Source: Aminivibrio sp. (GTDB taxonomy: Bacteria; Synergistota; Synergistia; Synergistales; Aminobacteriaceae). Taken from it: a stretch of DNA of 50,593 nucleotides. Below are positions 1 through 8,187 of this stretch, one piece after another (positions within the stretch are counted from its first letter, which is position 1; every line of letters begins with the position of its first letter). The translations under genes and the position numbers were made by a program. The stretch covers positions 1-50,593 of the forward strand of contig NZ_JAESIH010000072.1 of NCBI RefSeq assembly GCF_016756745.1, in the 5' to 3' direction. The notes beneath the pieces were generated by a model. It made no database searches. It was not told the origin of the DNA and saw only the letters and a program-made list of their open reading frames with translations.

Positions 1-112
1 AAACGGGGAAAAGAGCTTCAACCGCCCGAAAAGGAGAAAAAACCGTGGGACGGGGAAACGAAAAGGGTTCACTTCCCCGTCCGGGGACCTGTCTCTTCTC
101 TTGGGGAACGAA

Positions 113-126
113 CCTGCGGATTTAGG
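113..126. repeat. Solo right terminus of the MITE-like element
   Basis: The 14 bases match exactly the right-hand inverted repeat of the full-length elements at 19140, 40270 and 49732. The bases upstream (1-112) show no clear similarity to the element body. This is either the end of a strongly diverged copy or a leftover terminus. It sits directly upstream of the promoter of the first cobalamin operon. Confidence 0.6.
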
Positions 127-140
127 TCGGACACCTTTCC

Positions 141-168
141 TTGACAAACTCCGCCGGGAGGTCATAAT
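141..168 (+). promoter_or_regulatory. Sigma70-type promoter of the first cobalamin operon
   Basis: A perfect TTGACA lies at 141-146. After a 16-base spacer comes CATAAT at 163-168, one mismatch from TATAAT. Transcription would start near 175. The transcript would then begin with an 8-bp GAAAGCCC/GGGCTTTC hairpin (178-196) and run straight into the riboswitch. Confidence 0.7.
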
Positions 169-196
169 ATCAGGAACGAAAGCCCGAAGGGCTTTC

Positions 197-350
197 GCCG
201 CATGATGCTCGGGAAGCCGGTGAAAATCCGGCGCGGACCCGCCGCTGTAAGCCTGACGAACCCATCGGTCCACTGGAGGGGAAACCTCCGGGAAGGGATG
301 GGGGAGGACGAAGGCAAGCCAGGAGACCGGTCGTGCGGAACCAGGGAAGA
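197..350 (+). ncRNA. Cobalamin riboswitch (aptamer)
   Basis: The sequence carries the hallmark class-I cobalamin aptamer segments in order: a GCCGGTGAAAATCCGGC core near 214-230, the GACCCGCCGCTGTAA segment at 236-250, and the B12 box AAGCCAGGAGACC at 315-327. The genes downstream make and import corrinoids, which is the usual target set. Binding of adenosyl- or another cobalamin would be expected to repress the operon. Exact aptamer edges are approximate. Confidence 0.93.
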
Positions 351-407
351 CTCGCGAGGAATCGAGGCCGCCTTTTCGCAGCACCACCGCCGAAACCGCA
401 TCCATTC

Positions 408-445
408 AAAGGGGCCGATCCGCACAGGACGGCCCCTTTCGTTTT
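408..445 (+). terminator. Riboswitch-linked intrinsic terminator
   Basis: AAAGGGGCCG (408-417) pairs perfectly with CGGCCCCTTT (430-439) and is followed by CGTTTT. It lies between the B12 box and the cbiK start, where the expression platform should be, so termination is the likely mode of control. The U tract is short and interrupted by one C. Confidence 0.7.
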
Positions 446-520
446 CGGAAGCGGGCGGTGGATTCCTTTCTTCCCGGAGCATTCCCCGGACATCTTTCAT
501 CATTTCGGGAGGAGAACAGG

Positions 521-1414
521 ATGAGGAAGAACATGGCAACATTACTGCTGCTGGGACTTGCGGCTGTCGGCCTGCTTGCGGGCGCGGCCGCAGCGTCGGA
601 AAAGGCCGGATCGGAAAAGAGGGGTATTCTGCTCGTGGCCTTCGGAACCTCCGAGCCCGAGGCCCGGGGAGCCGTCGACCGAATCGCGGAGACGGCCCGG
701 AAGACGTTTCCGGATGCGGAGGTGCGGCTCTCCTACACGTCGAACATCATCCGCAGGAAGATCCTCAAGGAGGAGGGGCTTGCCGTAGACTCCCCCCTCA
801 TCGCCCTGGCGAAGATGCAGGACGAGGGATTCACCTCGGTGACGGTGCAGTCCCTTCATATTATAGCCGGCGAGGAATTCCACCAGCTCGCGTCGGTGGT
901 CCGCACCCTGGGGACGGTCCGGGGCAAGTACGGCTTTTCCCGGCTCTCCCTCGGTACCCCTCTCCTCACGACCCTCGAGGACTACCGGAAGACGGCGGAG
1001 CTTCTGAAGACGAAATACGGCTCCCTTGCCGACGACGGCGAGATCGTGGTGTTCATGGGCCACGGCACCCACCACGGTGCAAATGCCGCCTATTCGCAGA
1101 TGCAGATGATCTTCGACGAGGAAAGGTTGCCGTTCGTCCTTGGCGTGGTGGAAGGTTTCCCCGATCTGGAGGGCGTGAAGCGGCGCCTGGCCGCCCTGAA
1201 GCCCGGGAAGGTGACCCTCGTCCCGTTCATGGTGGTGGCCGGCGACCATGCCCGGAACGATATGGCCGACGAGGACGACCCGGAATCGTGGATCTCCGTG
1301 CTCCGGAAGGAAGGCTACAGCGTGGAGGCTGTCATGAAAGGCCTCGGCGACGGAGAAGGCCTGGCGGAGCTGTTCGCGGACCATATCCGGAAGGCCTCCG
1401 GGAGCAGGCAGTGA
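521..1414 (+). CDS. cbiK: Exported sirohydrochlorin cobaltochelatase CbiK
   Basis: This 297-residue protein belongs to the CbiK class-II chelatases, which insert Co2+ into sirohydrochlorin in the anaerobic cobalamin route. The chelatase body starts with GILLVAFGTS. It has the metal-ligand regions VQSLHIIAGEEFHQL and VVFMGHGTHHGANAAY, and VVAGDHARNDMADEDDPESW near the C-terminus. The first 25 or so residues form a Sec signal peptide (MRKNMATLLLLGLAAV, then AGAAAA), so the enzyme is predicted to be periplasmic, as in the exported CbiK-P form of Desulfovibrio. The ATG at 521 is chosen for the upstream GGGAGGAG; an open frame continues to 458. The stop overlaps the next gene by four bases. Confidence 0.92.
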   Translation: MRKNMATLLLLGLAAVGLLAGAAAASEKAGSEKRGILLVAFGTSEPEARGAVDRIAETARKTFPDAEVRLSYTSNIIRRKILKEEGLAVDSPLIALAKMQDEGFTSVTVQSLHIIAGEEFHQLASVVRTLGTVRGKYGFSRLSLGTPLLTTLEDYRKTAELLKTKYGSLADDGEIVVFMGHGTHHGANAAYSQMQMIFDEERLPFVLGVVEGFPDLEGVKRRLAALKPGKVTLVPFMVVAGDHARNDMADEDDPESWISVLRKEGYSVEAVMKGLGDGEGLAELFADHIRKASGSRQ

Positions 1415-2406
1415 CCGGGGCGTCGGGAAGACCGGGACGAAGGCTGTTTTTCGCGGGGCTGCTCCTTCTTCTGGGTGGAGCGGTTCTGTGGCGTCTTCTC
1501 GCGGGGGACATGCCCCTTTCTCCGGCGGCGGTGGCGGAGATTCTCCTGTCGCCCTCCCCGGCGGCCTCACCCCAGGAAATCCTGGTGGTCCGCTCGGTCC
1601 GCTTACCCCGCCTGCTGGCGTCCCTGGGCGCGGGGGCGTCCCTGGCGGTGTCGGGGGCGGTCCTCCAGGGCGTGCTCGGGAATCCCCTGGCTGAGCCCTA
1701 CACCCTGGGCATCGCCGCCGGGGCCGCCTTCGGTGCGTCCCTGGCCATTTCCCTGGGGGGGATCTGGGTCTCCGGGGCCGCCTTCGCGGGGGCCCTGGCC
1801 GCTCTGGGGCTGGCCCTGCTGCTCTCCCGGCTTTCCGGGCGTGGAGAGCAGCTCTCCATGGTCCTGTCGGGCATCGTGGTGAGCTCCGTCCTCTCGGCGG
1901 GGGTGACCCTTTTCAAGGCCCTGGCGGACGAGAGGGTGTCGGCCATCGTGCTCTGGCTCATGGGGAGCTTCTCCGGGGCATCCATGAGGGAGGCCGGGGC
2001 GGTGTGCGCAGGGGCGGCCCTGCTCTTCGGCGCCGCCCTGTGGTGGGGCAGGGATCTGGACGCCATCTCCCTCGGCGAGAACCGGGCGGTGTTCCTCGGG
2101 GTGGAAGAGGGGAAGATCAAGACGGTTCTGCTGGTGCTGGCCTCCCTGACGACGGCCTTCACCGCGGCCTCCTTCGGCATCATCGGCTTCGTCGGACTGG
2201 TGGGGCCCCACCTCGTGCGGCTTGTCCTGGGACCGTCCCACCGGCCCCTGCTCGCCGCCTCCTTCCTGGGCGGGGCGGTGCTTCTCGCCGGTGCCGACGG
2301 TCTGGCGAGATCCCTGGGCGAGCTGCCCGTGGGAGTGATCACGGCCCTTGCCGGGGGACCGGTGTTCTGCTGGATTCTTGTGAGAGAAAGGGGGAAAGGT
2401 GCATGA
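1411..2406 (+). CDS. btuC: BtuC-like ABC transporter permease (FecCD family)
   Basis: This 331-residue polytopic membrane protein has the FecCD signature LGNPLAEPYTLGIAAGAAFG near residue 90 and GFVGLVGPHLVRLVLG near residue 260. The latter is the coupling region that contacts the ATPase. About nine to ten hydrophobic segments are visible. It should form the inner-membrane channel of a corrinoid importer with the next two genes. GTG at 1411 is the start because it overlaps the cbiK stop (GTGA); the same frame is open far upstream but only as a shadow of cbiK. Position under a cobalamin riboswitch favours cobalamin or cobinamide over ferric siderophore as substrate. Confidence 0.9.
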   Translation: MTGASGRPGRRLFFAGLLLLLGGAVLWRLLAGDMPLSPAAVAEILLSPSPAASPQEILVVRSVRLPRLLASLGAGASLAVSGAVLQGVLGNPLAEPYTLGIAAGAAFGASLAISLGGIWVSGAAFAGALAALGLALLLSRLSGRGEQLSMVLSGIVVSSVLSAGVTLFKALADERVSAIVLWLMGSFSGASMREAGAVCAGAALLFGAALWWGRDLDAISLGENRAVFLGVEEGKIKTVLLVLASLTTAFTAASFGIIGFVGLVGPHLVRLVLGPSHRPLLAASFLGGAVLLAGADGLARSLGELPVGVITALAGGPVFCWILVRERGKGA

Positions 2407-3176
2407 CGGGTCTTTCGGTGCGGGATCTTTCGGCAGGATACGGCGGGAGAACGGTCCTCCGGGGAATCTCCGGGGACTTTCCCCCGGGTGCCCTGACCTT
2501 CATCCTCGGCCCCAACGGCAGCGGAAAGAGCACCCTGCTCCGGGCCCTCGGGGGCGCTCTCCCCTACAGCGGAACCGTAACCTTCCGCGGACGGGACGCC
2601 GCGTCCCTCCCCTCCCGGGAGCGGGGCCGCCTGGTGGGCGTGGTGACCCAGTCTCCTTCCCTGAACTTTCCCTTCACCGTGGAGGAGGTCATCGCCATGG
2701 GGCGGCTCCCCCACAGGAAGTTCTTCGGAGGCCCCGATGTCCGGGGCAGGGAGGCGGTGCGGCGGGCCGCGGAGGCCATGGAGCTTGAGGACCTGCTGGA
2801 TCGGTCACTGACCACCCTGTCCGGGGGCGAGCGCCAGAGGACCATGATCGCCCAGGCCATCGCCCAGGAGCCCGAGGTGTTCCTCTTCGACGAGCCCTCC
2901 TCAGCCCTGGACCCGAGGCACACCCTGGCCCTCTTCCGGTATCTCCGGCAGGCCGCCCGGGAGGGGAAGATCGTGGTGGCGGCGGTTCACGACATCAACC
3001 TCGCGGCGGAGTTCGGCGACTGTGTCTGGATATTGGGCCGGGACGGCCTCGCCGCGTCAGGGAAGGTGAAGGACGTCCTCACCGGGGACGTTCTTTCCTC
3101 GGTGTACGGCGTCTCCTTCGCACCCCTCGGGCGGGGGGGCGGGGAAGGGGAACGGGTGCTGTGGCGGGCCGTCTGA
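2403..3176 (+). CDS. btuD: BtuD-like ABC transporter ATP-binding protein
   Basis: The 257-residue ATPase has Walker A GPNGSGKST near residue 40, Q-loop VVTQSPSLNFPFTVEEVIAMG, signature LSGGERQR, Walker B VFLFDEPSSALD and the switch histidine in AAVHDINLA. These are typical of FecE/BtuD ATPases that drive FecCD permeases. Its ATG overlaps the permease stop (ATGA) and its own 3' end overlaps the binding-protein gene by 16 bases, so the three are translationally coupled. It powers corrinoid uptake from the cytoplasmic side. Confidence 0.92.
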   Translation: MTGLSVRDLSAGYGGRTVLRGISGDFPPGALTFILGPNGSGKSTLLRALGGALPYSGTVTFRGRDAASLPSRERGRLVGVVTQSPSLNFPFTVEEVIAMGRLPHRKFFGGPDVRGREAVRRAAEAMELEDLLDRSLTTLSGGERQRTMIAQAIAQEPEVFLFDEPSSALDPRHTLALFRYLRQAAREGKIVVAAVHDINLAAEFGDCVWILGRDGLAASGKVKDVLTGDVLSSVYGVSFAPLGRGGGEGERVLWRAV

Positions 3177-4057
3177 CCCTTCCGGCCGTTCTGATTCTGC
3201 TGCTTGCGGCCTGTCTTCCCGCATCAGGGGAGATCCGGATTTCCGACGACAGCGGCAGGACCGCGGTCCTGGAGCAAGCAGCCCGGAGGGTGGTTTCCCT
3301 CTACGCCGGGCACAGCGAGAACCTCCTGGCCCTCGGCGCGGGAGACGCCATCGCCGGAGTGTCGGCATCCGACGATCCGATCCTTTTCCCTGGAGTTCCG
3401 GTACTGCCCATGCGGGCTGACGGGGAGCGCATCCTCGCCCTTCGCCCGGACCTGGTGCTGCTGCGGCCCCAGGGAGAGGCGGCGGCGGAAGGGGTGATCC
3501 GGCTCCTGGAGAAGGCCGGCGTGCCGGTGGTCTCCCTGTCGCCGCCAACCTGGGAGACCATGGAGGCCTACCTCGCCCGGCTGGGAGCTCTCGTCGGCGT
3601 TGCGGACCCGGCACTGCCCTGGCGGGAGACGGTGTCCGCCCTGGAGCGCACCGTCCCGGCGGGGAAGCGTCCCCGGGTCTTCCTGGAAAGCTCTTCCAGG
3701 GGGCTGATGACATGTTCCCCCTCCTCCTGGGCCGCCCGGGTGATCGCCCTGGCCGGGGGGGAGAACGCCGCGTCCGGTGCGGTCCCTCTCCGTCTCGGGA
3801 GCCCTCTGGCCCCGTGGGGGGAGGAGCGGCTGCTCGCCCTCGCCGGGGAGGGGATCGACGTCTACCTCGTGCAGGTGGGGGCCATGAATCCGGCGGCGGG
3901 CGATGTAATGGCGAGGCCGTGGATTTCCGGTCTCGGGAACGCCCGGATCGTGCCGGTGCCTGAAGAGCTTGTAAGCCGCCCGTCCCTCCTGCGGCTGGAG
4001 GACGGGGTGGAATGGCTGCGGGGCGTGCTGCACCCTGAAGGAGGAAAAAGGCCATGA
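3161..4057 (+). CDS. btuF: BtuF-like periplasmic corrinoid-binding protein
   Basis: This 298-residue class-III substrate-binding protein starts at GTG 3161 inside the end of btuD. It has a signal peptide (LPAVLILLLAACLPASGE). LLAAC could be read as a lipobox, so lipid anchoring is possible. The mature part begins with ISDDSGRTAVLEQAARRVVSL, the usual Fe3+/B12-binding fold entry, followed by ALRPDLVLL and PVVSLSPPTWETMEAYL. The fold is shared with siderophore-binding proteins. The assignment to corrinoid rests on the riboswitch and the flanking cbiK and cbiL. Confidence 0.85.
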   Translation: MAGRLTLPAVLILLLAACLPASGEIRISDDSGRTAVLEQAARRVVSLYAGHSENLLALGAGDAIAGVSASDDPILFPGVPVLPMRADGERILALRPDLVLLRPQGEAAAEGVIRLLEKAGVPVVSLSPPTWETMEAYLARLGALVGVADPALPWRETVSALERTVPAGKRPRVFLESSSRGLMTCSPSSWAARVIALAGGENAASGAVPLRLGSPLAPWGEERLLALAGEGIDVYLVQVGAMNPAAGDVMARPWISGLGNARIVPVPEELVSRPSLLRLEDGVEWLRGVLHPEGGKRP

Positions 4058-4746
4058 AATTCTGGGGAGTGGGCCTCGGCCCCGGCGATCCCGAACTTGT
4101 TACGCTGAAAGCGCTGCGCATCCTCCGGGAGGCCGGGGCGGTGTTCGTCCCCCTGTCGGGGAAAGGCCGGGAGAGCGTCGCCGGTACCATCCTTGGCGCT
4201 CACCTGGACCGGGAGACCACCCCCCTCCATTTCCCCATGGAGCGGGACGATGCCCGGAGGGACGCCCTGCTCCGGGATGAGCTGCGGAGGACCCGCCCCC
4301 TCTGGGAAGGAGTGTCCTCCCTGGCCCTGCCGGTGATCGGGGACTCCGCCCTGTACGCCACGGCGGCCTATCTTTACGATCTTTTGAAGGAAGAAATCCC
4401 GGAACTCTCCCTGGGACTTGTCCCGGGCATTTCGGCCCATTCCCTGGCCTCGTCCAGGGCGGGTCGGTTTCTCGCCCTCGGGGACGAGAGCCTGTCGGTG
4501 ATTCCCGGCACTGCGCCGGCGGAGCGGGTGCGGGCCATGCTCGCCGCGTCGGACGGGGCGGCCATCTACAAACCCTCGGCCCTCGGCGGAGAGCTCCGGT
4601 CGGTGGTGGAGTCCACGGGCCCGTGGAAGACCATCCTGCGGGTGGACCGGGCGGGCATGGAGGACGAGCGAATCGTGGAGGGGGATGGGGCTCTCGTCCC
4701 TTCGGGGGAGTACCTGAGCGTGGTGGAGCTCCTCCGCCGGAGATGA
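4054..4746 (+). CDS. cbiL: Cobalt-factor II / precorrin-2 C20-methyltransferase
   Basis: The 230-residue tetrapyrrole methylase opens with FWGVGLGPGDPELVTLKALR, the glycine-rich SAM site of the CobI/CbiL family. GLVPGISAHSLASS lies in the middle and AIYKP near residue 170. It transfers the C20 methyl group to cobalt-factor II, the step directly after CbiK. Length matches the family. The ATG overlaps the btuF stop. Regulation is by the upstream riboswitch. Confidence 0.9.
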   Translation: MKFWGVGLGPGDPELVTLKALRILREAGAVFVPLSGKGRESVAGTILGAHLDRETTPLHFPMERDDARRDALLRDELRRTRPLWEGVSSLALPVIGDSALYATAAYLYDLLKEEIPELSLGLVPGISAHSLASSRAGRFLALGDESLSVIPGTAPAERVRAMLAASDGAAIYKPSALGGELRSVVESTGPWKTILRVDRAGMEDERIVEGDGALVPSGEYLSVVELLRRR

Positions 4747-4780
4747 CCGGCGGGGGAGCGTGGAAGGAGAGGAAGGGACC

Positions 4781-5698
4781 GTGGGAAGCGTCGACTGGAG
4801 CGGACTGCTGAAGGGCATGGGGCTCCTGGCCCTGTCCGTGTCGGGCGGGCTCGCCCTGGGAAAGGCCATCATCGCCCTGTCCCTCCCCGAACGGTTTCTG
4901 GGCTCCCTGCTGCCTCGGCTGCGCCGTCTTCGGATTCCGGCCCAGGTCCTCTTCGCCCTCGGAGTGAGCCTGGGATCCTCCCGGGCGGGGGCGGCTCTCG
5001 TGGCGGAAGCCTACGGCCAGGGGATCCTCTCGGAGCGGGAAGCCCTGTTCGGCACTCTGCTCCAGTCCTTTCCCGGCTACCTGAAGCGGTGGCTCGTCTC
5101 CTTTCCCGTGGCGGCGGCTCTCGCGGGCACGGCGGGGGCTATCTACTCCTTGGCCGTGCTGGCCCGAAGCTTCTGCCGCTTCCTGTTCTTCCTGTTCCTT
5201 CTCCGGGGGAGGGGGAGCGCAGGGGACGAAATAACCGCCGGCAGCGGTGAGGAAGGACGGAAGGGAAGGGATTTCTCCTTCCTCGGGACCCTGGTGAGGA
5301 CCCTGCCGCCCGCCTGGGCCTTCTACGCCCTGGCCTACTTGGTCACCCCCGCCCTCCAGGAATGTATCGAGGCCAGGGGAGCCTCTTTCCCGCTGCTTTC
5401 GGCGGCGGGGTGGACCGTGGCGGCGGCGTCCTTCGCCCATGTCAACGCGGCCCTCGGGGTGGCGGGGGGCGCCCTGGCGTCGGGGAGCCTTACCACCGCC
5501 CAGGCGGTGCTGGCCCTGCTGACGGGGAACATGCTCGCTGTGCTCTCCCGGGTGCTGCGGCAGGACATCGCCTTCTGGATCGGCATCTTTCCGGGGCGGA
5601 TGGTCCGGTCCCTGTTCGTGTGGAACCTCGCCACACTGGTGGCGGCCATGGCGGCGACGGTCTGCCTGGCGGCAATCCCCGTACTGTGGGGATGGTAA
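4781..5698 (+). CDS. Gate-domain (nucleoside-recognition-like) membrane protein of the cobalamin operon
   Basis: The protein has 305 residues with about eight hydrophobic segments in two halves, split by a charged loop (GSAGDEITAGSGEEGRKGRD). The first half carries a Gate-like pattern: an early LPERFLGSLLPRLRRL, then GVSLGSSRAGAALVAEAYGQG and LLQSFPGYLKRWLVSFP. It resembles the MJ0871-type proteins annotated as nucleoside recognition. The role is unknown. As the last gene of a cobalamin-riboswitch operon it may move a corrinoid, precursor or cobalt. I chose GTG 4781 for its AGGAGAGGAAGG; GTG 4760 is an in-frame alternative with a poorly spaced ribosome site. Confidence 0.65.
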   Translation: MGSVDWSGLLKGMGLLALSVSGGLALGKAIIALSLPERFLGSLLPRLRRLRIPAQVLFALGVSLGSSRAGAALVAEAYGQGILSEREALFGTLLQSFPGYLKRWLVSFPVAAALAGTAGAIYSLAVLARSFCRFLFFLFLLRGRGSAGDEITAGSGEEGRKGRDFSFLGTLVRTLPPAWAFYALAYLVTPALQECIEARGASFPLLSAAGWTVAAASFAHVNAALGVAGGALASGSLTTAQAVLALLTGNMLAVLSRVLRQDIAFWIGIFPGRMVRSLFVWNLATLVAAMAATVCLAAIPVLWGW

Positions 5699-5714
5699 AA
5701 GGCGGGACTATATT

Positions 5715-5896
5715 CCTAAATCCGCACCTCAGCGGGGAGCGTCATTGGGGAACGCTTGGGCGGGGGGGTGCAGATTGTCGTTCGTGACAACTGCACCCCC
5801 GCCCCGGGGGGATTTCTCCGCAAAGCGCGCGGAGCGAGATTTCTTCGTCCCCGGCGGGGAGAATTCACCTTGTGCCCGGCGGCACTCCCCCTGCCG
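5715..5896 (+). mobile_element. Truncated MITE-like element, right end missing
   Basis: The copy begins with the family left terminus CCTAAATCCGCACC and follows the consensus through the GTGCAGATTGTCG segment. It shares the CTCCGCAAAG...GCGCGGA variant only with the copy at 47608. Similarity ends at about CTCCCCCTGCC; the GCGGATTTAGG right terminus is absent and no target duplication can be recognised. It occupies most of the gap between the Gate-domain gene and hemL, so hemL transcription may start in or just after it. Confidence 0.75.
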
Positions 5897-5939
5897 TAGA
5901 ATGCTCATGCTGTGGGCAGAGAAAGAGAGGTTGATTGTT

Positions 5940-7217
5940 ATGGCGACGAGTGCGGAGTGGTTTGCCCGGGCGAAGGAATCCCTCGCCGGGGGAGTGAACA
6001 GCCCTGTCCGCTGCTGGCGGGGCGTGGGGGGAGATCCCCTGTTCTTTTTCCGGGGGGAGGGCCCCTACCTCTACAGCGTGGAGGGGAAACGCTATACCGA
6101 CTACGTGGGGAGCTGGGGCCCCCTCATCCTCGGCCACGGCCACCCCGAAGTGGTGGAGGCCGTCTGCCGCGCGGCGTCATACTCCACGTCCTTCGGGGCG
6201 TGCTGTCCCGCCGAGGTGGAGCTTGCCGAGGAAGTGAAGGGGGTTTTCCCCTCCATGGAGCTGCTCCGGTTCGTCTCGTCGGGGACGGAGGCGGTGATGA
6301 CGGCCCTTCGGGTTGCCCGGGGGTTTACGGGGCGGGATCTTGTGGTGAAGTTCGAAGGGTGCTACCACGGCCACTCGGACAGCATGCTGGTGAACGCCGG
6401 GAGCGGCGCCCTGACTCTGGGACATCCCGACAGCGGCGGAGTGCCTGCTTCCGTGGCGTCCGCCACGGTGGTTGTGCCCTACAACGACGAGGAGAAGGTC
6501 GCCGAGGCCTTCCGTCTCTTCGGCGGCCGTATCGCCGCCGTGATCGTGGAACCCTGGGCGGGGAACATGGGCCTGGTGCCCCCTAGCGAAGGCTTTCTGC
6601 CCTTCCTGCGGGAGATCACGGAAAAGAACGGCGCCCTGCTGGTATTCGACGAGGTGATCACCGGCTTCCGGGTCCCCGAAGGGGGCGCCCAGCAGAGAGC
6701 CGGTATCGTCCCCGACCTCACCTGCCTGGGAAAGATCATCGGCGGGGGGCTTCCCGTTGGGGCCGCGGGCGGGCGCCGGGAGGTCATGGAGGTGCTTGCA
6801 CCCCTCGGGCCGGTGTACCAGGCGGGAACCCTCTCGGGGAACCCCCTGGCCATGGCGTCGGGACTGGCCACCCTCGGGGTGCTGAAGCGGGAAGGCGTCT
6901 ACGACCGTCTGGAAGAGACGGCCGTCCTGCTTGCCGACGGACTGAAGGACGCCGCCTCCCGTGCCGGGATCCCCCTGTCGGTCTCCCGGTTCGGCTCGGT
7001 GCTGGGGCTGTTCTTCGCTTCCCGGCTCCCCCGGAACCTCGGGGAGGTGAAGGGGACGGACGGGGCGAAATACCCCTCTTTCTTCCACGGCATGGAGGAA
7101 AGGGGGCAGTACTTCGCGCCGTCGCCCTTCGAGGCAGCCTTCGTCTCCCTGGCCCACGGCCGGGAGGTGGCGGAGGAGACTCTCGCCGCCGCCGGGGAGG
7201 TCTTTACCTCCCTGTGA
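5940..7217 (+). CDS. hemL: Glutamate-1-semialdehyde 2,1-aminomutase
   Basis: This 425-residue class-III PLP aminotransferase converts glutamate-1-semialdehyde to 5-aminolevulinate. ARAKESLAGGVNSPVR at the N-terminus is family-typical. GTEAVMTALRVARG, FEGCYHGHSDS and FDEVITGFR follow, and the PLP lysine sits in CLGKIIGGGLPVGA. The ATG at 5940 follows AGAGAGG by nine bases; ATG 5901 is in frame but would add a 13-residue extension. It is separate from the riboswitch operons, tail-to-tail with hemB, and overlaps hemB by 14 bases at the 3' ends. Confidence 0.95.
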   Translation: MATSAEWFARAKESLAGGVNSPVRCWRGVGGDPLFFFRGEGPYLYSVEGKRYTDYVGSWGPLILGHGHPEVVEAVCRAASYSTSFGACCPAEVELAEEVKGVFPSMELLRFVSSGTEAVMTALRVARGFTGRDLVVKFEGCYHGHSDSMLVNAGSGALTLGHPDSGGVPASVASATVVVPYNDEEKVAEAFRLFGGRIAAVIVEPWAGNMGLVPPSEGFLPFLREITEKNGALLVFDEVITGFRVPEGGAQQRAGIVPDLTCLGKIIGGGLPVGAAGGRREVMEVLAPLGPVYQAGTLSGNPLAMASGLATLGVLKREGVYDRLEETAVLLADGLKDAASRAGIPLSVSRFGSVLGLFFASRLPRNLGEVKGTDGAKYPSFFHGMEERGQYFAPSPFEAAFVSLAHGREVAEETLAAAGEVFTSL

Positions 7218-8187
7218 CCATGCGGGCCACTTCCACGGCGGCGTAGGTGATCAAAATGTCCGCTCCCGCCCTGCGGAGGGCGAGGTGGGCCTCCAGGAGA
7301 CCCCTGGGACCGTCCAGGGAACCGGCGTTGGCCGCATGGCGGAGCATCATGTACTCGCCGCTCACCAGGTAGCAGGCCAGGGGCAGCAGGGTGGACTCCC
7401 GGAGCCGGGAGAGAATGTCAAGATAGAGGAGGGAGGGTTTCACCATGAGGATGTCGGCCCCTTCCTCCTCGTCGAGAAGGGACTCCCTGAGGGCCTCTTT
7501 CCAGTTGGTGGAGGCCATCTGGTAGGACCGCCGGTCCCCGAAGGAGGGGGCGCTGCCCGCTGCGTCCCGGAAGGGACCGTAGAAGGCGGACGAGAACTTG
7601 GAGCTGTAGCTCATCACCGGCAGGGAGGAGAATCCCCCGTTGTCCAGGGCCCTCCTGATGGCGGCCACCTGACCGTCCATCATGGCGGAAGGGGCCACCA
7701 TGTCCGCCCCTGCCCGGGCGTGGCTGAGGGCGATGCGGCCGAGCTCGAGGACCGTGGGGTCGTTGTCCGCGGTGCCGTCCTCCTTCAGAAGGCCGCAGTG
7801 GCCGTGGTCGGTGTACTCGCACATGCAGACGTCGGTGACGAGAAGGATTTCCCTGCCGTAGCGCTCCTTCAGCCGTCTGAGTCCCTGCTGCACCGGCTGG
7901 TCTTCCGCCCAGGCGGACGTCCCCCGGGGGTCTTTCCGGGAGGGGAGCCCGAAGAGCAGGAAGGACCGGATTCCCGCCTCCAGGGCGGTGTCCACCGCCT
8001 CGTGCAGGCGGTCAGGGGAGATGTGGTCCGCCCCGTGCAGGGAGGGAACGGGTTTTCGCACCCCCGTGCCGGGAACCGTGAAGAGGGGAAGGATCATCTG
8101 TCTCGGCTCGAGGGAGACCTCCCGCACCAATTCCGCCAGGACGGGGTGCTCCCGCAGGCGGCGCATTCGGTTTATCATTCCGTTCAT
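7204..8187 (-). CDS. hemB: Delta-aminolevulinic acid dehydratase (porphobilinogen synthase)
   Basis: This 327-residue enzyme joins two 5-aminolevulinates into porphobilinogen. The zinc site DVCMCEYTDHGHCG has all three cysteines, so it is a zinc-type HemB. Schiff-base lysines sit in SYSSKFSSAFYGPFR and ILMVKPSLLYLDI. ATG 8187 overlaps the cobA-hemD stop (ATGA) and is preceded by CGGAGGAAA. It is the last gene of the ten-gene minus-strand operon, so porphobilinogen synthesis appears to be under cobalamin control. Confidence 0.95.
   Translation of the reverse strand: MNGMINRMRRLREHPVLAELVREVSLEPRQMILPLFTVPGTGVRKPVPSLHGADHISPDRLHEAVDTALEAGIRSFLLFGLPSRKDPRGTSAWAEDQPVQQGLRRLKERYGREILLVTDVCMCEYTDHGHCGLLKEDGTADNDPTVLELGRIALSHARAGADMVAPSAMMDGQVAAIRRALDNGGFSSLPVMSYSSKFSSAFYGPFRDAAGSAPSFGDRRSYQMASTNWKEALRESLLDEEEGADILMVKPSLLYLDILSRLRESTLLPLACYLVSGEYMMLRHAANAGSLDGPRGLLEAHLALRRAGADILITYAAVEVARMVTGR

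Noticed and set aside
202-1410. Long plus-strand open frame continuous with the btuC-like gene
   Set aside because: It overlaps the riboswitch and all of cbiK out of frame, is arginine/glycine/proline-rich and has no family resemblance; high GC keeps the frame open by chance.
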